A stretch of DNA of 64,000 nucleotides, from the NCBI RefSeq assembly GCF_039543665.1, contig NZ_BAABKE010000003.1, forward strand, positions 62,001 to 126,000, given 5' to 3'. Shown here piece after piece: positions 35,126 through 43,262 of the stretch; position 1 is the first letter of the stretch; each line of letters begins with the position of its first letter. Under the pieces are notes generated by a model. That model saw only the letters and a list, made by a program, of their open reading frames with translations, was not told where the DNA came from and did not search any database. A program made the position numbers and the translations under genes. This DNA comes from Wohlfahrtiimonas larvae. GTDB taxonomy: Bacteria > Pseudomonadota > Gammaproteobacteria > Cardiobacteriales > Wohlfahrtiimonadaceae.

Positions 35126-35374
35126 ATGCCTAAATTTTCTTTGTACTATGTCATTTATTCAGTCATCGTTTCATTTTGTATGTCATTCATTATGTCTGGC
35201 ACTGTAACATTCATCTCTATTGGTGCAAATGGACATTTCTTTTCAACATGGCTATTAAAATCCTTTCCACTCTCCTATATGATCGCCCTTCCTATTGCCC
35301 TTTTTGTCATACCAACATTAAGCCTTCCTGCAAAAAAAATTGCGGATTATATTGCTCTCAGGTTAGCTAAATAA
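35126..35374 (+). CDS. DUF2798 family small membrane protein
   Basis: An 82-residue protein with two hydrophobic helices (about 6-30 and 42-68). The pattern (SFCMSFIMSGTVTFISIG ... WLLKSFPLSYMIALPIALFVIP) fits the DUF2798 family of two-TM proteins, function unknown. AGGA precedes the ATG. It stands between the trxA terminator and tpx. Confidence 0.78.
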   Translation: MPKFSLYYVIYSVIVSFCMSFIMSGTVTFISIGANGHFFSTWLLKSFPLSYMIALPIALFVIPTLSLPAKKIADYIALRLAK

Positions 35375-35492
35375 TATTTTTAATGATATTTCAATAGCAA
35401 TGAGCGTTAAATGCCCTAAATTTCTATCTCTTCATTTTTCATCTATAATCCTAAGAGCTTTCCGCTATTGAACGATTCTCAAGGAGATGACA

Positions 35493-35999
35493 ATGTCACA
35501 AAGATCTAGCATTACAATGAAAGGCAACCCAATCACATTAATGGGCACAGAAGCAGTTGTTGGACAAGAAGGCGCAAATTTCAGAGTGGTTGATATGGGC
35601 TTAAATCCTATCACTTTGGATAATTTTGACGGAAAAATTAAAATCATCTCTGTTGTGCCATCGATCGATACTGGCGTTTGCTCAATTCAAACTAAGCGTT
35701 TTGAAGAAGAAGCAAAAGCATTGGCAGATGTTGCTGTATTAACAATCTCTGTGGATTTACCATTTGCACAAAAACGCTTTGCAGATGAAAACTGCATTAC
35801 TCATCAGAATCTATTGTCTGACTACCAAACGCATGATTTTGGTGTTGAATATGGCTTTGAGATCGAAGGCTTAGCATTGTTATCTCGTGGCATCGTTGTG
35901 TTAGATAAAAACAACATCATCCGCCATGTTGAATATGTTCAGGAAGTAACAAACGAACCTGATTATGACAAAGCATTGGACGTTGCAAAATCTTTGTAA
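35493..35999 (+). CDS. tpx: Thiol peroxidase Tpx
   Basis: Atypical 2-Cys peroxiredoxin of 168 residues that reduces alkyl peroxides with thioredoxin as electron donor. SVVPSIDTGVCSIQT contains the catalytic Thr and peroxidatic Cys63; ADENC contains the resolving Cys101. Both Cys are present. Two ATG codons lie six bases apart; the second, with GGAG at normal spacing, is used. Its partner trxA is only 0.5 kb upstream, though a terminator separates them. It ends with a strong hairpin. Confidence 0.95.
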   Translation: MSQRSSITMKGNPITLMGTEAVVGQEGANFRVVDMGLNPITLDNFDGKIKIISVVPSIDTGVCSIQTKRFEEEAKALADVAVLTISVDLPFAQKRFADENCITHQNLLSDYQTHDFGVEYGFEIEGLALLSRGIVVLDKNNIIRHVEYVQEVTNEPDYDKALDVAKSL

Positions 36000-36002
36000 T
36001 TT

Positions 36003-36011
36003 TCTAGAAAA
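36003..36011 (+). repeat. Left copy of a 9-bp direct repeat flanking the NACHT gene
   Basis: TCTAGAAAA just after the tpx stop. The same nine bases recur at 39023-39031, just before the adhP stop. It may mark the ends of an insertion, but such a match in AT-rich DNA could be chance. Confidence 0.3.
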
Positions 36012-36018
36012 CAGGCGT

Positions 36019-36047
36019 TAAAAAAGGCAGATTATCTGCCTTTTTTA
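36019..36047 (+). terminator. tpx terminator
   Basis: AAAAAAGGCAGAT / ATCTGCCTTTTTT hairpin with a T-run, 20 bp after tpx. It also isolates the following NACHT gene from tpx transcription. Confidence 0.93.
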
Positions 36048-36175
36048 ACATACTAAGACCATTATCAAATATCCATCTCTTGGTTAGTATATCTAAATAA
36101 GAATATACATTTTTCAGAACAGATCACTACGTTATGGATATAGCTGGATAAAATAATGATAAAAGGATTGAAAAA

Positions 36176-38959
36176 GTGAATACAGAATTAACAATCACAA
36201 ATGCAATAGAAAGACTCAATCAATATATTAACAAATTTTATGATAATCATGACTTCAACGATGCAAGAAAAGCAGGAGAAGTTTTTTGTAAAATATTACT
36301 ATTAAATTCTGATAACGAAAACACTAGACAAATAGCAATAACGACTACCAAATTTAATACATTAATTGACTCTTTAACAACTAAAAATTTAAACATTATA
36401 GATACACATCTAAAAAGAATTAAAATAAACCTAAATATTATCCAACAATTAGGAAATATTGACTCGCATGATAATGCTGAAATAATGACACCAAGTGATA
36501 GAGATAGTGTTTCTCAAGCTATTAGTAATTTATTGAAATTAATTTTTAACTCTAAAGATAAAGTTTATATTGATGAAGAAATTCCTGATGAAATATACAG
36601 AATACTATATAAATCAGTTATAGCTGATGAAAACTGGAGGTGTGAAAAAATTCTCTCCGTCGTCTACCCTAATAGAAAAATTTTAGTGAACGAAAGAAGT
36701 AAAGGATTCGAATTTTATGCACTTGAAGAAGCTGATGGTCGAAATATAGGCCTATTATTCCTTGGTAGAAATATTAGTTTTAAAAAGGTTTTTGAACAAA
36801 TTTTCCAATTACAAAATCTAAATAGCTTAACAAGCCTAACTTTTCTATTTCCTATAGAAATTAGTGAAACAACTGGCGTAGAGGTTAAAAATAGAAAAGA
36901 AAATATAGAAAAAATCTCTGCAGAATTTTTAAAAAAAACTCCTAATATTAAAGCATCATACGATTTTATTGAGGATTACATATGGGAAAAATGCTTATCC
37001 CAAGCGGCTAAAGAAATCATAGATGTTCCTGAAGAGCCTTATTTTATTGATCAAAAATTACACTCTAATAATGCCGATATACTTGGACTAGATTTTGTAA
37101 ATGAACTAATTAATAATAAGTTAGATCAAAAAAAACCAATTTATATAATCTTTGGTGATGGTGGCGCTGGAAAAACTACATTTTGCGATCAAACTGTACA
37201 ATTAATCAATGAGAAACAAAAAAAAGGATTAAAAAAGAAGGTTATTTTAATTTCTTCATTTGATGTCCCTGACAATATTTTAAATGAAAACCACTCAATT
37301 AACTCCATAGAAGCTTTATATAGTCTAGTTTCTGATGATGATAATAGTATCGATCAACATAGTCTAAATTTAAATATAAGCTCAGGAAATATTTTAGTAA
37401 TTATTGACGGTTTAGATGAGATCTTATCCAAATTAAAAGAGCAATTTATCTTAGAAGAATTTATAGATTCTGTTAGAACTTTGAATGATACATACAAAAA
37501 TTGCTCTGTTATTATTACTTCTCGCCCGATTACAAATAAGTCTTTAACAAATCCAGATGTATATATTTTTAATATTGATGGTTTCGATGATGATCTAATC
37601 GATAAGTATTTAGAAAAAAGATTTAAAGCTAGCGAAAATATTAATAAGTTCAAAAATAGTGCTAAGGAGTACATTGCTGAGCTACAAGAGAACTCTCAAA
37701 TCACTCCTTTAATTCTAAGATTAGTGTGTGATTTAGTCGAAGAAGATTGCGAAAAATCATATTCTCATGACACACACAAATATTTCATGTTAGAAAATGC
37801 TCTTGATAAAATTATCTACCAATTAATGGAAAGAGAAATTGAAAAACAATCTCTTGGAATCGAAACTTGTGAACAATATTTTGAAATTCTAAAAGATATT
37901 ATTTTTCAATATGATGGCAGAGTTAATGAAGATCAGTTGTTTGAATTAGTTGCCTTAACTCTAGCTGGCACTGGAATTGAATGCAACAAAGATATTGCTA
38001 AGAATTATCATACATCTAATTTATTGAGCAATAAAGATAAAAAACTATGTATTAAATATGATTCTTTAGAATTTTGGATTAAATCAAGATATTTATCATA
38101 CTTAATAACTCATCATGATACAGAAAATGATGAAAGAATTATGCTCGAATTAGCACGTAGCTGTTATAGAGGCGGAATCTTAGCCGAAGATATTAAGAAA
38201 TATATTAATAAAAATAGCCAATATGCAAAAAATATTATTCAAGAAATTAGTAATAATATTTCTCACAAAAGAAAAGAATTGGATAATCGCAAGATTATCT
38301 CAGCCCTGTTATATCTTGTTATTAAAGAACAAAATTCCAAATTAGAAACAACAGAGCAACTAATACAGTTATATAATATAAAACACGGAGAACTTATTAA
38401 TAATTTATCTATATTTGGAGATTTTTTTCCTTTAGATTTTTCATTATTTAAAGTAAAAAATGGGTACTTTGATAATTATAGCTCCTTATCTAAAAGTAAC
38501 ATCCCCAGTAATGAAACGATTTTTTTTAGTAGCATTTTCAATAATTTTGATATTAAGCCATTTAGTAAGCAACAAATAACCAAAAGTAATTTTGATAGTG
38601 AATGTATATTGAATGAATTACGGTCATTAATTGACATTTCTGATCAACATGACAACAAATATAAAGAACATATTATCTCTGACCTAAAGAAAATTTTTAA
38701 AGTTGGTTTTAAAAATGGCATATTCGCGTGGAAATCAGAAGGTGTATATAAACAACAATGCGCTAGTTTAAAGAGCAAATATAATCTTATAGATTTAATC
38801 AATAAATTAGTTAATTATGATGTTTTGATAAAAGAATCAGCGAAACATGATACCTCTAAGGGATACAAAGTGAATGCCAATCATGCAAAAGAAGTAAAAG
38901 ATTTTCTTACACAAAACTTAAAAAGTGAAAAGCTATCATATATTATTAACGATCTATGA
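36176..38959 (+). CDS. NACHT-type STAND ATPase with N-terminal HEPN/DUF4145-like domain (candidate antiphage gene)
   Basis: A 927-residue NTPase. Residues 9-125 resemble DUF4145/HEPN helices (ARKAGEVFCKILL, then LGNIDSH ending at His98), but the Arg that HEPN RNases carry before the His is Gln here. Residues 150-285 are an unassigned mixed alpha/beta region. The NACHT-type core has Walker A GDGGAGKTT (327-335), Walker B ILVIIDGLDE (406-415) and sensor SVIITSRP (444-451), with a helical C-terminal half. GTG start with AAGGA ten bases upstream. Arg is mostly AGA and Ile often ATA, unlike both neighbours. Single-gene STAND NTPases of this kind act as phage sensors (bNACHT, Avs); that role here is inference. 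Confidence 0.8.
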   Translation: MNTELTITNAIERLNQYINKFYDNHDFNDARKAGEVFCKILLLNSDNENTRQIAITTTKFNTLIDSLTTKNLNIIDTHLKRIKINLNIIQQLGNIDSHDNAEIMTPSDRDSVSQAISNLLKLIFNSKDKVYIDEEIPDEIYRILYKSVIADENWRCEKILSVVYPNRKILVNERSKGFEFYALEEADGRNIGLLFLGRNISFKKVFEQIFQLQNLNSLTSLTFLFPIEISETTGVEVKNRKENIEKISAEFLKKTPNIKASYDFIEDYIWEKCLSQAAKEIIDVPEEPYFIDQKLHSNNADILGLDFVNELINNKLDQKKPIYIIFGDGGAGKTTFCDQTVQLINEKQKKGLKKKVILISSFDVPDNILNENHSINSIEALYSLVSDDDNSIDQHSLNLNISSGNILVIIDGLDEILSKLKEQFILEEFIDSVRTLNDTYKNCSVIITSRPITNKSLTNPDVYIFNIDGFDDDLIDKYLEKRFKASENINKFKNSAKEYIAELQENSQITPLILRLVCDLVEEDCEKSYSHDTHKYFMLENALDKIIYQLMEREIEKQSLGIETCEQYFEILKDIIFQYDGRVNEDQLFELVALTLAGTGIECNKDIAKNYHTSNLLSNKDKKLCIKYDSLEFWIKSRYLSYLITHHDTENDERIMLELARSCYRGGILAEDIKKYINKNSQYAKNIIQEISNNISHKRKELDNRKIISALLYLVIKEQNSKLETTEQLIQLYNIKHGELINNLSIFGDFFPLDFSLFKVKNGYFDNYSSLSKSNIPSNETIFFSSIFNNFDIKPFSKQQITKSNFDSECILNELRSLIDISDQHDNKYKEHIISDLKKIFKVGFKNGIFAWKSEGVYKQQCASLKSKYNLIDLINKLVNYDVLIKESAKHDTSKGYKVNANHAKEVKDFLTQNLKSEKLSYIINDL

Positions 38960-38978
38960 ATTATTAATTAAACAATCA

Positions 38979-39010
38979 CATACTCTTCCTTAAATTACAG
39001 GAGGAGTATG
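38979..39010. terminator. Long hairpin between the NACHT gene and adhP
   Basis: CATACTCTTCCT / AGGAGGAGTATG, 12 bp with one G-T pair and an 8-base loop. There is no T-run, so it is a possible bidirectional end for the convergent genes. Confidence 0.5.
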
Positions 39011-39022
39011 CTCAAATCTGCA

Positions 39023-39031
39023 TCTAGAAAA
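39023..39031 (+). repeat. Right copy of the 9-bp direct repeat
   Basis: TCTAGAAAA matching 36003-36011. The pair brackets the NACHT gene and its control regions. Confidence 0.3.
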
Positions 39032-39034
39032 TGG

Positions 39035-40057
39035 CTACTTTGCTTTCATATCCACAACCATTCGACCTTGGATTTTTCCTGCTTCCATTTCTTCAAAGAT
39101 TGCATTCACATCAGCCAACTTACGCTTTTGCACAACTGGCACAACTAAGCCTTCTGCTGCAAATTGGAATGCTTCTGCTAAATCTTGGCGCGTGCCAACT
39201 AAACTACCAATCACTTCAATGCCATCTAACACTGTTTTAACAATTGCTAAATCCATAGTTTCTGGTGGCAAACCAACAGCAACTACTTTACCTGTAGCAC
39301 GAAGTGAATCCACAGCCTGATTGAATGCAACTTTTGATACAGCCGTCACAACAGCCGCATGTGCACCACCAACATCTTCTTGAATCTGTTTAGCAACATC
39401 ATCAATTTTTGATGAGTTATAAATCAAATCAGCACCGACTTCTTTTGCTAACTGCAATTTATCATCGTTGATATCAACAGCAATCACTTTAGCATTGAAT
39501 ACTTTCTTAGCATATTGCACGGCTAAGTTACCCAAACCGCCCACACCATAAATCGCAATCCATTGCCCTGCTTTCACATCTGCAACTTTTACTGCTTTAT
39601 AAGTTGTTACACCCGCGCAAGTTACGCTACTTGCTTGGAATGAATCTAAGCCATCCGGCACTTTTACAGCATAATCCGCAGTGACTATACATTGCTCTGC
39701 CATTGCACCATCCACGGAATAACCTGCATTTTTCACGCTACGACAATAGGTTTCTTTGCCTGTAATACAATATTCACAAACGCCACAACCTTCAAAGAAC
39801 CAAGCAACGCTCACGCGATCACCTACTTTTAAGCTTGTCACATCATCTGCAACTTTAGAAACCCTACCAATACCTTCATGCCCAAGCACTCTTCCTGGGA
39901 CTTTACCAAAATCACCCTTTGCAACGTGCAAGTCAGTATGACAAACACCACAGCATTCTACATCTACCAATGCTTCACCAGCTTTTAATTCGCGAACTTC
40001 TAGCTCTTTAATTTCAACTTTACCGTCACTATTTTGATTTACAACTGCTGCTTTCAT
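39035..40057 (-). CDS. adhP: Zinc-dependent alcohol dehydrogenase AdhP
   Basis: NAD-dependent interconversion of ethanol and acetaldehyde and similar pairs, 340 residues. Catalytic zinc ligands are in CGVCHTDLH and GHEGIG; the structural zinc has four Cys in CGVCEYCITGKETYC. The Rossmann fold GVGGLGNLA follows at about 175. AAAGGAG precedes the ATG. A strong Fur-box-like sequence lies 50 bp upstream, so expression may respond to iron. Convergent with the NACHT gene. Confidence 0.94.
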   Translation of the reverse strand: MKAAVVNQNSDGKVEIKELEVRELKAGEALVDVECCGVCHTDLHVAKGDFGKVPGRVLGHEGIGRVSKVADDVTSLKVGDRVSVAWFFEGCGVCEYCITGKETYCRSVKNAGYSVDGAMAEQCIVTADYAVKVPDGLDSFQASSVTCAGVTTYKAVKVADVKAGQWIAIYGVGGLGNLAVQYAKKVFNAKVIAVDINDDKLQLAKEVGADLIYNSSKIDDVAKQIQEDVGGAHAAVVTAVSKVAFNQAVDSLRATGKVVAVGLPPETMDLAIVKTVLDGIEVIGSLVGTRQDLAEAFQFAAEGLVVPVVQKRKLADVNAIFEEMEAGKIQGRMVVDMKAK

Positions 40058-40107
40058 AAAGGCTCCTTTATTGTTGACATCAATCCAAATAAAACATATC
40101 CAATACT

Positions 40108-40126
40108 GATAATGATTATCATTTAC
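40108..40126. promoter_or_regulatory. Fur-box-like operator upstream of adhP
   Basis: GATAATGATTATCATTTAC matches 16 of 19 bases of the classical Fur box GATAATGATAATCATTATC. It lies 51-69 bp before the adhP start, where it could overlap the -35 region, and 160 bp before prfB. Confidence 0.65.
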
Positions 40127-40285
40127 AGTTGAATTTCTATCATACTACTAATTGAAAAAATAAATCAATAATTTAGCTTAAGCTATTTTCAAGAATCATG
40201 AATAAAAAACCTTTTATTAGATGATCACCATATTTTAGCGCTATAATATCCGACTTAAAATTTTCATCAGTCGAAAGGAAACACA

Positions 40286-41381
40286 ATGGAGCTCAATTTA
40301 CATTACGAAAAAATTGATGACCTCTTAACAAGATTGCACGATCTTAGGGGGTATCTTTGACTTTGATACAAAGTCAGAACGATTAACTGAAGTTCTTATG
40401 GAGCTTGAAAGCCCTGAAATTTGGAATGATCCAGAATATGCTCAAAAGCTCGGCAAAGAGCGCTCTTCCCTAGAAAATATTGTTTATGGTATTCGTGATC
40501 TAACTGCTCATTTAAACGATGCCAAAGATTTATTAGAACTCTGTGAAATGGAGAATGATGAAGATTCTCTTGAAGCAGTGTTGACTGATATTGCTAACTA
40601 TGAAAAAGACGTTGAAGCATTAGAGTTCCGCCGTATGTTCTCTGGCGAATTAGATAGCGCAAGTGCATTTATGGATATTCAAGCAGGTGCTGGCGGTACC
40701 GAAGCACAAGATTGGGCCTCTATGGTGATGCGTATGTATTTACGTTGGGGCGAAGATAAAGGCTTTAAAACTGAAATTTTAGAAGAATCACCTGGCGATG
40801 TTGCGGGCTTAAAATCTGCCACAATCAAATTTGAAGGTGATCATGCTTATGGTTGGTTAAGAACGGAAACAGGAATTCACCGTTTAGTGCGTAAATCACC
40901 TTTCGACTCAAATAATAAACGTCACACATCATTCTGTGCTGTATTTATCTCCCCTGAAATTGATGACAATGTGGATATTGAAATCAATCCAGCAGATTTA
41001 CGCATTGACGTTTATCGCGCATCAGGTGCAGGTGGTCAGCACGTTAACAAAACTGAATCTGCAGTACGTATTACACATTTACCAACGAATATCGTTGTAC
41101 AATGCCAAAATGATCGCTCTCAGCACCGTAACAAAGAAGTCGCAATGAACCAATTGCGTTCTAAGTTGTATGAATTTGAAATGCAAAAGCGCCGAGAAGC
41201 TTCGGATGCTTTGGAAGATTCTAAGTCTGATGTGGGTTGGGGTAGCCAAATCCGCTCTTATGTATTGGATCAATCACGCATCAAAGATCTTCGTACTGGC
41301 TACGAAATGGGTAACACCCAAGCCGTCTTGGATGGTGATCTCGATGGCTTCATTGAAGCAAGCTTGAAATCAGGCCTGTAA
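40286..41381 (+). CDS. prfB: Peptide chain release factor 2, expressed by programmed +1 frameshift
   Basis: Recognises UGA and UAA stops. Codons 1-24 (starting MELNLHYEKIDDLL) run from the ATG at 40286 to an in-frame TGA at 40358; the remaining 340 residues are read in the +1 frame from GAC at 40359. The stop-reading SPF tripeptide is in RKSPFDSNNKRH, and the catalytic GGQ is at about residues 249-251. Total 364 residues, matching E. coli RF2. AAAGGA lies upstream of the ATG, and a TATAAT at 40242-40247 is a plausible -10. The usual partner lysS does not follow. Confidence 0.97.
40346..40361 (+). other. RF2 programmed frameshift site
   Basis: AGGGGG three bases before CTT TGA C, the same as the E. 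coli site. Slow decoding of UGA at low RF2 lets the ribosome slip from CTT to TTT and continue, giving autoregulation. Confidence 0.97.
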
Positions 41382-41397
41382 AATACCACTAAAACTA

Positions 41398-41430
41398 AGC
41401 TCTTGTACTCCAAGAGCTTTTTCTTTTTAC
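41398..41430 (+). terminator. prfB terminator
   Basis: AGCTCTTG / CAAGAGCT stem with a 5-base loop, then TTTTCTTTTT. It ends 17 bases before the next ATG. Confidence 0.88.
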
Positions 41431-41446
41431 TTAATCTGTTTATCTT

Positions 41447-41938
41447 ATGAAAATTTGTATCATTGGCCCATCCGGCGTGGGTAAAACAACCATTTCCCAA
41501 CAATTATCTTGTAGACTCAATATCACTAATCATGAATTTGATGATATCTATTGGGATTTATCAAGTGAACAATACATCAAAAACTCACAAGATAATATCA
41601 ATCATCGTATTCAAGAAATTATCCAACTAGACCAGTGGATTATGGAAGGCGCTTATGATCAACGATTACTCCCTTTCTTTCAGGAATCTACAACTATTTT
41701 GCGCATCAAAATTCCCTATTGGCTATGTGCTTTTCGTTTAATCATACGTTTTTTAGATGCTAAAATCACACATAAAAAACCAATAGAAACATGGAAAGAC
41801 ACAGTGAAGCTCCTTAAGTTTTCTAAAACATTTGATCGTAGATTAGATATATTCTTTCAGCATCACCCAGAACTCTCGCACAAGATGGTCATCGTCAAAG
41901 ATTTTGATACTTGTATCCAAGCCATTCGATCAGCATAA
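41447..41938 (+). CDS. P-loop kinase-like protein (adenylate kinase/FlaR-like)
   Basis: A 163-residue AAA/nucleotide-kinase-fold protein. It opens with MKICIIGPSGVGKTT (Walker A at residues 7-15), then LNITNHEFDDIYWD and WIMEGAYDQRLLP, the layout of the family annotated as DNA topology modulation protein FlaR or adenylate-kinase-like. The substrate is unknown. There is no ribosome-binding site, and the ATG follows the prfB terminator by only 17 bases, so translation may be leaderless or depend on read-through. The N-terminus cannot be shortened without losing the P-loop. Confidence 0.72.
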   Translation: MKICIIGPSGVGKTTISQQLSCRLNITNHEFDDIYWDLSSEQYIKNSQDNINHRIQEIIQLDQWIMEGAYDQRLLPFFQESTTILRIKIPYWLCAFRLIIRFLDAKITHKKPIETWKDTVKLLKFSKTFDRRLDIFFQHHPELSHKMVIVKDFDTCIQAIRSA

Positions 41939-42016
41939 AGAACGATTAGTCATTCCGGCCTAAAAATAACGTAAAACAATCTTTTTAAACGTCATTTATT
42001 GATCTAACTCAAATTG

Positions 42017-42033
42017 TACTGTATCGTACAGTA
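42017..42033. promoter_or_regulatory. Palindromic operator upstream of the RND pump
   Basis: TACTGTA TCG TACAGTA, a perfect 7-bp inverted repeat 32 bp before the adaptor ATG. The core TGTATCGTAC resembles a site upstream of the convergent TetR gene, consistent with TetR repression of the pump. Confidence 0.65.
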
Positions 42034-42064
42034 TTATTTTTTCCAGCATAGGTTAAACGACACA

Positions 42065-43222
42065 ATGAGGTTTAAAACAGTGAAACAGAAACAAATCCAA
42101 CAGATAATATACCCAAGCATCATCTCAATCAGCATACTGATTTTATCAGCCTGCATGAGTGAAGCTGAAGATGCTGCGACCGAAACAATACAAACACCAC
42201 CACAAGTAGGTGTTTATCAACTGACCGCAGAGAAACTAGAGCTAACAACAGATTTGCCAGGCAGAACAATTGCTTACCGTATCGCAGAAGTTCGCCCTCA
42301 AGTTAATGGTATTGTTGAAGAGCGTCTATTTAAAGAAGGAGCTTATGTAGAAAAAGCTGAGCAACTATATCAAATTGATGCCCGTCCCTATCAAGCACAA
42401 CTCATCAAAGCAGAAGCTGAACTAGCTGTCGCACAACAATTAGAAAGCCGCTATCGAGAGCTTATGAAGAATCGAGCCATCAGTGAACAGCAATATGATG
42501 AAGCATACACCCAACTTAAACAAGCTGAAGCTGATGTCGAAGTAGCCAAAATCAATCTTCAATATACACAATTACTTTCCCCGATCAGTGGAAAAGTAAG
42601 TCGCTCTATGGTTTCAGAAGGTGCATTGGTCATGAATGGCCAACCGGAGCCTTTGGCTACAATTACACAATTAGATCCTATCTATGTAGATGTAACACAA
42701 CCCGTCAATGCACAATTTAAATTACGAGATGATATCCAATCAGGATTGGTTGAACAAACTAGCAATAGCACACAAGTGAGTTTGTATTTAGAAAATGGTC
42801 GTCGTTATCCATTAACAGGTACACTTAATTTCTCAGAAGTACAAGTTAATCCTTCCACTGGAGCAATTACATTACGCGCTGAGTTCCCTAATCCTGATCA
42901 TCTACTTTTACCTGGTATGTTTGTCCATGCTCGAATAGGTGAAGCTAGTCAGCCAGCAGCAATTTTAGCACCTCAACAAGGTATTACTCGTGATAGCCGT
43001 GGTGAAGCCATTGCTTATGTTGTGACTGATGATAACCAAGTTGAAATGCGAGAAGTGGAAACCATCCGAACCATTGGTGATCGTTGGTTAATTGGCAAAG
43101 GATTATCTGATGGTGACCAAATCATCACTGAAGGTCTACATTTTGTTCGCCATGGCTTAAAAGTCCAACCTATGCCTGCTAAAAATGTTACGCCTTTTAT
43201 CTCTAATCCAGAATCAAAATAA
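42065..43222 (+). CDS. RND efflux periplasmic adaptor (AcrA/MexA family)
   Basis: A 385-residue membrane-fusion lipoprotein that links the RND pump to an outer-membrane channel. The lipobox L-S-A-C follows a signal of about 30 residues. Family order is intact: VRPQVNGIVEERLFKEGAYVEKAEQLYQID (lipoyl half), a coiled-coil hairpin (AELAVAQQLESRYRELMKNRAISEQQYDEA), SPISGKVSRS (second half), then the barrel and membrane-proximal domain. The ATG at 42065 is chosen because an earlier in-frame TTG would include the operator. Two-gene operon with the pump; no TolC-type gene follows. Confidence 0.93.
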   Translation: MRFKTVKQKQIQQIIYPSIISISILILSACMSEAEDAATETIQTPPQVGVYQLTAEKLELTTDLPGRTIAYRIAEVRPQVNGIVEERLFKEGAYVEKAEQLYQIDARPYQAQLIKAEAELAVAQQLESRYRELMKNRAISEQQYDEAYTQLKQAEADVEVAKINLQYTQLLSPISGKVSRSMVSEGALVMNGQPEPLATITQLDPIYVDVTQPVNAQFKLRDDIQSGLVEQTSNSTQVSLYLENGRRYPLTGTLNFSEVQVNPSTGAITLRAEFPNPDHLLLPGMFVHARIGEASQPAAILAPQQGITRDSRGEAIAYVVTDDNQVEMREVETIRTIGDRWLIGKGLSDGDQIITEGLHFVRHGLKVQPMPAKNVTPFISNPESK

Positions 43223-43262
43223 TATTTTGCTCAATAGTTAGTCAATACAAGGAATTTAAATT

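Noticed and set aside
36176..38959. Part of a prophage or integrative element
   Set aside because: No integrase, phage structural gene, tRNA or att-length repeat nearby; a single-gene insertion fits better.
42014..42064. In-frame TTG extension of the RND adaptor
   Set aside because: It would include the palindromic operator in the coding region and displace the lipoprotein signal.
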